A program made the position numbers and the translations under genes. Shown piece after piece: positions 32,923-41,257 of a stretch of 41,257 nucleotides of DNA (the first letter of the stretch is position 1; each line of letters begins with the position of its first letter). Under the pieces are notes generated by a model. It did no database searches and was not told the origin of the DNA. It saw nothing but the letters and a program-made list of their open reading frames with translations. The stretch covers positions 1 through 41,257 of the forward strand of contig JAAFIY010000024.1 of assembly GCA_013297985.1 (NCBI GenBank), written 5' to 3'. Source of the stretch: Comamonadaceae bacterium. GTDB lineage: Bacteria > Pseudomonadota > Gammaproteobacteria > Burkholderiales > Burkholderiaceae_C.

Positions 32923-33536
32923 ACACGCTCAGCCCCGCTGAACAGCAGCAGGTCGTGAACCGCATGCAAGCCTGGCTTGAGGGCGCTGTGATCGGCCTGA
33001 ACCTGTGCCCGTTTGCCAAGCAGGTCGTGGCCAAACAGCGTTTGGCTTGGCGCGTCAGTGCAGCCGAAGACGATGGGCAGGCCTACGACGACCTCAGCCT
33101 AGCGCTGGACGAGTTACGGCAAAGCCCCCCAGAAACGCTCGAGACCACGGTGTTGGTGCTACCGCACGCGTTGGGGCGCTTTGATGACTTTCACCTGTTT
33201 GTGCAATTGCAAGCCGAACCCCTGTTGCGGCGCAAAGGCCTGCGTGGCCTGATTCAGATTGCACCCTTTCACCCGCAGTTTGCCTTTGCTGAGGTGGCTG
33301 ATGCCAGCGATATCAGCCATTGCACCAATCGCAGCCCCTGGCCCGCCTTGCACCTGCTGCGCGAAGACAGCGTGGCGCGGGCGGTGGCCACAGTGGGAGG
33401 GGATGCCGATCGAATCGTGCAAACCAACCTGCGCACTCTGGCCGGCTTGGGCCCTGAGGGCTGGGCAGCGCTGTCAGCCGCTTGGACGCCGGCTTCTAGC
33501 CCAGCCGTGCGTTCGCTTGGTGGGCCTAGCGCATGA
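32919..33536 (+). CDS. DUF1415 family protein
   Basis: This 205-aa soluble protein belongs to a conserved proteobacterial family of unknown function. Diagnostic stretches are GAVIGLNLCPFAKQVV near the N-terminus, IQIAPFHPQFAFAEV in the middle and CTNRSPWPALHLLREDS toward the C-terminus. One Cys, the conserved Asn/Pro pattern and the HP motif hint at an enzyme, but no activity is known to me. It overlaps both neighbours by ATGA, so it is translationally coupled to the MFS gene and to the methyltransferase. Confidence 0.85.
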   Translation: MNTLSPAEQQQVVNRMQAWLEGAVIGLNLCPFAKQVVAKQRLAWRVSAAEDDGQAYDDLSLALDELRQSPPETLETTVLVLPHALGRFDDFHLFVQLQAEPLLRRKGLRGLIQIAPFHPQFAFAEVADASDISHCTNRSPWPALHLLREDSVARAVATVGGDADRIVQTNLRTLAGLGPEGWAALSAAWTPASSPAVRSLGGPSA

Positions 33537-34402
33537 CCTCGCCCAAACAAGGGCGCGCTGCAGCAGCCAGTGCTAACGCAGCGCCCGGCGAATGGCCCAT
33601 CGAACTGCTGCAGGCTTTGCACTTGCTCACCCGCGATGGGCAGCTCAACCAAGACGCGCGCCGAAAACTCAAACAGGTTGAGCATTTGTTGGGCTTCATG
33701 ACCGAAGCCTTGACACCCCCGGCTTTGGGCGCTGAGCAGAGCTGTATCGTGGACTTCGGTGCTGGCAAATCGTATTTGGGCTTTCTGCTGTATCAGCGGT
33801 TTGTGCGAGACATGGCGCACATCAACGTGGTGGGCATTGAATGGCGAGACGAGCTGGTCGCCCGCAGTCAAAGCCTGGCCCAAAGCCTGGGGTTTGATCG
33901 CCTGCGCTTCTTGCCCATGCCTGCGGGGGACGCGGTGACTGCGCCAGACCTGACTCAACCGGTGCACATGGTCACTGCCTTGCATGCGTGTGACACCGCC
34001 ACCGACGACGCCATCGCCTTCGCCCTGGCCCGCCAGGCCCGTCATGCGTTGTTGGTGCCGTGTTGTCAGGCGGAGGTGGCGCGTCACCTGAACGCGGGCA
34101 AAGCCCTGCAACTGTCCCGTACGCCCCTGGCAGAGCTGTGGCGCCACCCGCTGCACACTCGAGAGTTGGGCAGCCAGATCACCAACGTGCTGCGCTGCCT
34201 GTATCTGCAAGCTTGCGGCTATCAGGTGACGGTGACCGAGCTGGTGGGGTGGGAACACAGCCTGAAAAATGAGCTGATCGTGGCCCGCCGCACCGGCCAG
34301 CCGCAGCGGGCCGCTGCGCAGCGCCTGCGCGCCATCGCCAGTGAATTTGGCTTAGGCGATCTGCTCGCTGCCCGATTTGCCCACCTGCCAACTCCGGCAT
34401 GA
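33533..34402 (+). CDS. METTL25-like SAM-dependent methyltransferase
   Basis: The 289-aa product has a class I methyltransferase fold. The SAM motif is CIVDFGAGKSYLGFLLYQRF, then VVGIEWRDELVARSQSLAQ (acidic residue binding the ribose), then ALHACDTATDDAIAFAL and VPCCQAEVARHL. The order GAGKSYL / HACDTATD / PCCxxE is typical of the METTL25/Methyltransf_32 group, whose eukaryotic members have been linked to ribosome or RNA methylation. The bacterial substrate is unknown to me. It is coupled to the DUF1415 gene by a 4-base overlap. Confidence 0.8.
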   Translation: MTSPKQGRAAAASANAAPGEWPIELLQALHLLTRDGQLNQDARRKLKQVEHLLGFMTEALTPPALGAEQSCIVDFGAGKSYLGFLLYQRFVRDMAHINVVGIEWRDELVARSQSLAQSLGFDRLRFLPMPAGDAVTAPDLTQPVHMVTALHACDTATDDAIAFALARQARHALLVPCCQAEVARHLNAGKALQLSRTPLAELWRHPLHTRELGSQITNVLRCLYLQACGYQVTVTELVGWEHSLKNELIVARRTGQPQRAAAQRLRAIASEFGLGDLLAARFAHLPTPA

Positions 34403-34409
34403 TTTGCCC

Positions 34410-35675
34410 ATGAGCCCCTCTGAGCCCACTCCTGCTGATTCCGCTGATCCTGTCGACATCACGGCGCGCTTGGTGCACGCTGACTTTGCGGCGGGCGCCG
34501 AACACGGCGCGGTACACAAACCCATCCACACCTCGGTGCAATATGGCTTTGCCCGTACCGCCGATCTGGTGGGCACCTTCCAAGGCACCGTCAAGGGCAC
34601 CTTCAACTACGCGCGGCAAGGCACGCCCAGCACCCAGTCGCTTGAGGCCAAGGTGACCCAGCTCGAAGCCGGTCTGGGCACCGTGAGCTTTGCCACCGGC
34701 ATGGCGGCCATCGCGGCCGTGTTCATGACGCTGCTGCGCGCGGGTGACCATCTGATCGCTAGCCGCTACGTGTTTGGCAACACCAACAGCCTGTTGCTCA
34801 CGCTGCAAGACTTGGGTGTGCAAGTCAGCATGGTGGATGTGACCGACGCGGGCCAAGTGGCGGCTGCAGCCCGCGGCAACACCCGGATGGTGTTTCTGGA
34901 AACCATCGCCAACCCGGGTACCCAGGTGCCCGATTTACGCGCCATTGGCACTTTGTGCGCGCAGCACGGCTGGTTGTACGTGGTGGACAACACCGTCACG
35001 TCACCGGCGCTGTTTCAGCCCAAGGGGGTCGGCGCGGGGCTGGTGATCAATTCACTCACCAAAACCATTGGCGGGCACGGCAACGCGCTGGGCGGCGCCG
35101 TCACTGACACCGGTTTGTTTGACTGGGAGCGCTACCCCAATTTGTTTGATGCCTACCGCCGTGGCGATGCTCGCCAGTGGGGCCTGACGCAGCTGCGCAA
35201 AAAAGGCCTGCGCGATATGGGCGGCACCTTATCTTCAGACAGTGCCCACCGCTTGGCCACTGGGGCCGAAACACTGGCGCTGCGCCAAGCCCAGACGAGC
35301 GCGACGGCGCTGGCGCTGGCGCACTGGTTTGAGCAGCACCCGGCCGTGGCTCGGGTGGCTTACCCGATGTTGGCGTCGCACCCCCAGTATGCCTGGGTGA
35401 CCGAGCTTTTCGCAGGTGGTTCGTGGTTGATGTCGTTTGAGCTGCGCGATGCCAGTCGGCTTGAGAGCGTGCTAGATCGCCTGCAGTGGGTGATCCGCGC
35501 CACCGGCTTGGCCGACACGCGCAGCCTGGTGATTCCTGTGGCGTCCACCATCTTTTGGGAAGCCGGGCCCGCCAAGCGCGCCGAAATGGGCATTGCTGAC
35601 GGGCTGATCCGTTTGTCAGTGGGGCTGGAGTCGTTGGCCACGCTGCAGGCCGATTGGGCGCAAGCGCTCTCATAG
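34410..35675 (+). CDS. Cys/Met-metabolism PLP-dependent enzyme (MetB/MetZ/MetY family)
   Basis: This 421-aa member of the transsulfuration family makes or breaks C-S bonds of homoserine-derived compounds. PLP attaches to K218 in INSLTKTIGGHGNALGG, and the phosphate/aromatic region is ATGMAAIAAVFMTLL with NYARQGTPSTQSLE before it. DNTVTSPALFQPKGVGAG holds the cofactor-binding Asp. The C-terminus has RLSVGLESLATLQAD, close to the usual 'RLSVGLED'. Whether it is a cystathionine gamma-synthase, O-acyl-homoserine sulfhydrylase or lyase cannot be resolved. The ATG at 34410 is chosen, 7 bases after the methyltransferase stop. Confidence 0.85.
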   Translation: MSPSEPTPADSADPVDITARLVHADFAAGAEHGAVHKPIHTSVQYGFARTADLVGTFQGTVKGTFNYARQGTPSTQSLEAKVTQLEAGLGTVSFATGMAAIAAVFMTLLRAGDHLIASRYVFGNTNSLLLTLQDLGVQVSMVDVTDAGQVAAAARGNTRMVFLETIANPGTQVPDLRAIGTLCAQHGWLYVVDNTVTSPALFQPKGVGAGLVINSLTKTIGGHGNALGGAVTDTGLFDWERYPNLFDAYRRGDARQWGLTQLRKKGLRDMGGTLSSDSAHRLATGAETLALRQAQTSATALALAHWFEQHPAVARVAYPMLASHPQYAWVTELFAGGSWLMSFELRDASRLESVLDRLQWVIRATGLADTRSLVIPVASTIFWEAGPAKRAEMGIADGLIRLSVGLESLATLQADWAQALS

Positions 35676-35685
35676 CGGGCTGTCG

Positions 35686-36471
35686 ATGCAACCTGCCGTT
35701 GGTATTGCGTCGGTCGGGCTTCAGTTTGCTCTGTGCGCCGTGGTGTGCGGTGCCTGGGCGTCCGCCAGGGCCGTTGATGGCAGCAGTGCCGACCCAGCCA
35801 ACCAATACCACCGTTACAGCAACGCCGAGCTTGAGGCCGTCTGCGACCAAATGCGGCCCGATACCTACGCGAGTGGCCTTACCGACAGCGCATGGATCTC
35901 GGTGCCTGGCGCTGGGCGCACTTACTTTCACAAATCTGCGTGCTACCTCGAACTGGTGCGGCGCACAGGCCGAGCTGACCTGTGCCCCAAAGTGATTGAG
36001 CGGCGCACTCTGCTGGGTAACGGCGCTGCGCACAGCCCTCGAGCTTGCACAGAGCTGGCACAGCAAATCAACGCGCACAGGGCACAAGGGGACCGCGATA
36101 CCCAGGCACATCGGCAGGCCTACTTGGCGGTGATGCAGGACGTGTTCAAGCTCGGTGCGGTGGTGGCGACGGATTTGCCGTCTGGGGCTTGGCAACTGCG
36201 GGCCGACGTCGATGGCAAAACAGCTGGCAACTATCGGGTAGAGATTGACTTGGTTCGAGAGGGGCGGCGGTTGGTGACGCAATCACTGGCGCTGTCGCAG
36301 CCGCAAACCCTGCAATGGACGCTCGAGCGCCCCAGTGTGGTGGCACTGAGCCCAGTGCCCAATATCTTTGCGGTGGTGGTGCGGTTGATCTACTTGCCGC
36401 CTGGCGCGGGGGGTGCACCAGGCTCTGAGGCCTATTCAACCAGCCGTAACCTGACGCTGTCAGCGCAATAG
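35686..36471 (+). CDS. Exported protein of unknown function
   Basis: I do not recognise this 261-aa protein. The N-terminus (ASVGLQFALCAVVCGAWASA) looks like a Sec signal with cleavage near ARA-VD. The next ~100 residues contain four spaced Cys (EAVCDQ, SACYLE, DLCPKV, RACTEL), which could form two disulphides in the periplasm. The C-terminal half looks beta-rich (QLRADVDGKTAGNYRVEIDL, then SQPQTLQWTLERPSVV). It is the last gene of the dgt run and lies 11 bases after the PLP enzyme. The RAYT-associated palindrome begins 9 bases after its stop. Confidence 0.6.
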   Translation: MQPAVGIASVGLQFALCAVVCGAWASARAVDGSSADPANQYHRYSNAELEAVCDQMRPDTYASGLTDSAWISVPGAGRTYFHKSACYLELVRRTGRADLCPKVIERRTLLGNGAAHSPRACTELAQQINAHRAQGDRDTQAHRQAYLAVMQDVFKLGAVVATDLPSGAWQLRADVDGKTAGNYRVEIDLVREGRRLVTQSLALSQPQTLQWTLERPSVVALSPVPNIFAVVVRLIYLPPGAGGAPGSEAYSTSRNLTLSAQ

Positions 36472-36480
36472 CCATCCAGA

Positions 36481-36510
36481 ATAACTGGGGTCTGACCCCA
36501 ATTATTTTTC
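36481..36510. repeat. Left RAYT-flanking palindrome
   Basis: The arms AATAACTGGGGTC and GACCCCAATTATT (13 bp, one mismatch) flank a single central T, and TTTC follows. It matches the copy at 37312-37341 in 28 of 30 bases. It lies between the exported-protein stop and the RAYT start and could also act as a terminator. Confidence 0.85.
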
Positions 36511-36521
36511 CCGCTCAGCCA

Positions 36522-37226
36522 ATGGCCCGACAACCTCGCCTGATTGCACCTGGACTGCCGCACCACGTCATCCAACGGGGCCACAACCGGCAAGCGGTGT
36601 TTGTTCGGCCGGATGACCGCTCCAAGTACCTCGATTTGCTGTTTGACTACGCCGGTCGCCATCGGGTAGCGGTGCATGCGTTCGTGCTGATGGACAACCA
36701 CACCCACCTGCTGCTCACACCCGAGACCGCCGACGGTTTGGCCAAGGCAATACAGGGCATGAGCCGTGAGTATGTACAAACTTTCAATGCTCGGCATGGT
36801 CGAACAGGGTCACTCTGGGAAGGGCGCTACCGCAGCTCGGTGGTCGAGACCGAACGGTATTTGTTGGCTTGCATGGCCTACATCGACTTGAACCCGGTCC
36901 GTGCAGGAATGGTGACCGAGCCCGCCGCATTTGGCTGGAGCGGATACCGACACTGGGTAGGTCTGCAGGCCGAGCCACGCTTGTCGGCTCATCCGGTGTA
37001 TTGGCAATTGGGCAACACGCCGTTTGCGCGCGAGGCGGCCTATCGAGAGTTGGTAGAAGCGGGCTTGAGCGCCCAGCAGGTGCAAGACGTCACCCAATCC
37101 ACCCTGGGCGGCTGGGCGCTGGGGCAGGCCGATTTCGCCCGCCAATTGGCGCAGCAAACCGCCCGCCGCGCTGCGCCCGCCAAAGCCGGTCGCCCGTTCA
37201 AGCGGCCACCTGCCGCGGCTGGGTAG
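36522..37226 (+). CDS. REP-associated tyrosine transposase (RAYT)
   Basis: This 234-aa single-strand DNA nuclease/transposase of the Y1/HUH superfamily is thought to mobilise REP-type palindromes. Residues 1-25 have the family start ARQPRLIAPGLPHHVIQRG followed by HNR. The HUH metal motif is H60-T-H62 in MDNHTHLLLTP, and the catalytic Tyr is probably Y84 in MSREYVQTFNARHGRTGSLW. EGRYRSSVVETERYLL and YIDLNPVRAGMV follow, also typical. The C-terminus is basic. The gene is intact. It is bracketed by two near-identical palindromes, as expected for a RAYT with its own substrate. Confidence 0.9.
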   Translation: MARQPRLIAPGLPHHVIQRGHNRQAVFVRPDDRSKYLDLLFDYAGRHRVAVHAFVLMDNHTHLLLTPETADGLAKAIQGMSREYVQTFNARHGRTGSLWEGRYRSSVVETERYLLACMAYIDLNPVRAGMVTEPAAFGWSGYRHWVGLQAEPRLSAHPVYWQLGNTPFAREAAYRELVEAGLSAQQVQDVTQSTLGGWALGQADFARQLAQQTARRAAPAKAGRPFKRPPAAAG

Positions 37227-37276
37227 CGTCGCAGGGCCTGCGGCTGCTGCAGTTACCTCTGGTTCCAATCAACCTG

Positions 37277-37290
37277 TCCCCAATTAATTT
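37277..37290. repeat. Degenerate half-copy of the RAYT palindrome
   Basis: TCCCCAATTAATTT resembles one arm (GACCCCAATTATTT) of the flanking palindromes with one inserted A and one substitution. It lies 22 bases upstream of the right full copy. Confidence 0.4.
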
Positions 37291-37311
37291 GGTCAAGTTC
37301 TCTGGCTTCAA

Positions 37312-37341
37312 ATAATTGGGGTCAGACCCCAATTATTTTTC
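37312..37341. repeat. Right RAYT-flanking palindrome
   Basis: Starting from 37311, AATAATTGGGGTC and GACCCCAATTATT form a perfect 13-bp inverted repeat around a central A, followed by a T-rich tail. It is the counterpart of 36481-36510 and lies 73 bases upstream of gltB. Confidence 0.9.
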
Positions 37342-37413
37342 TTTGATCAGGTGGTTACCCGGGGTACCATTCGCGCCCTTTCGCGTGTTTTGTCAGTTCG
37401 CAAGGAGAGCGCC

Positions 37414-41257
<3,844 letters not shown>

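Noticed and set aside
36472-37345. Classical insertion sequence with target-site duplication
   Set aside because: The flanking sequences are palindromes typical of RAYT/REP elements, not terminal inverted repeats of an IS, and no short direct duplication outside them is evident.

Overview
The window reads as chromosomal DNA of a betaproteobacterium of the Burkholderiales, most likely Comamonadaceae (Rhodoferax/Polaromonas/Acidovorax-like). The grounds are high GC with G/C third positions, System II cytochrome c maturation (ResB/CcsB) next to a cytochrome c4 gene, the order pilMNOPQ-aroK-aroB-dgt followed by gltB, the cyaY / lptM-lysA divergent pair, and a dispersed ~58-bp intergenic repeat of a type I associate with this family. 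This assignment is inference; no 16S or database search was possible. Both ends cut genes: the left end lies inside a FAD/Fe-S oxidoreductase and the right end inside gltB.

Layout. 1-9.7 kb: the tail of a YdiJ/GlcD-type FAD-linked oxidase converges on a long isocitrate dehydrogenase, with a divergent LysR regulator. Next come a zinc-ribbon SAM methyltransferase, metK with a structured leader that resembles a SAM-II riboswitch, two overlapping LpxL-type acyltransferases, and an alpha/beta hydrolase. 9.8-17 kb: engB, then diverging from it cytochrome c4, resB-ccsB (heme attachment to c-type cytochromes) and msrP-msrQ (periplasmic methionine sulfoxide repair). 17-21.4 kb: lysA-lptM, cyaY, and ponA (PBP1A). 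21.5-30.4 kb: the type IV pilus assembly operon pilMNOPQ, a six-repeat lipoprotein gene inserted after pilQ, then aroK and aroB. 30.5-36.5 kb: a tightly packed run of dgt, an MFS transporter, a DUF1415 protein, a METTL25-like methyltransferase, a Cys/Met-metabolism PLP enzyme and an exported protein of unknown function. 36.5-37.4 kb: a RAYT (REP-associated tyrosine transposase) gene between two copies of a 27-bp palindrome. 37.4 kb to the end: gltB.

How the genes work together. Most of the window is core metabolism and envelope building. Cytochrome c4, ResB and CcsB form a respiratory cytochrome module, and MsrPQ protects periplasmic proteins using electrons from the membrane. PilMNOP form the inner-membrane alignment complex that connects to the PilQ secretin. 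LpxL, LptM and PBP1A serve outer-membrane and wall synthesis. AroK/AroB, LysA and GltB are amino-acid biosynthesis. MetK supplies SAM, which at least two methyltransferases in the window consume.

The most interesting points are: (i) the metK leader, whose pseudoknot and core bases match SAM-II but with expanded loops; (ii) the Ig-like-repeat lipoprotein inside the pilus operon; (iii) a ~58-bp repeat with covarying hairpin arms that supplies a stop codon to one gene, overlaps the start codon of another, and appears to have been absorbed into the reading frame of the isocitrate dehydrogenase; and (iv) the palindrome-flanked RAYT gene directly upstream of gltB.
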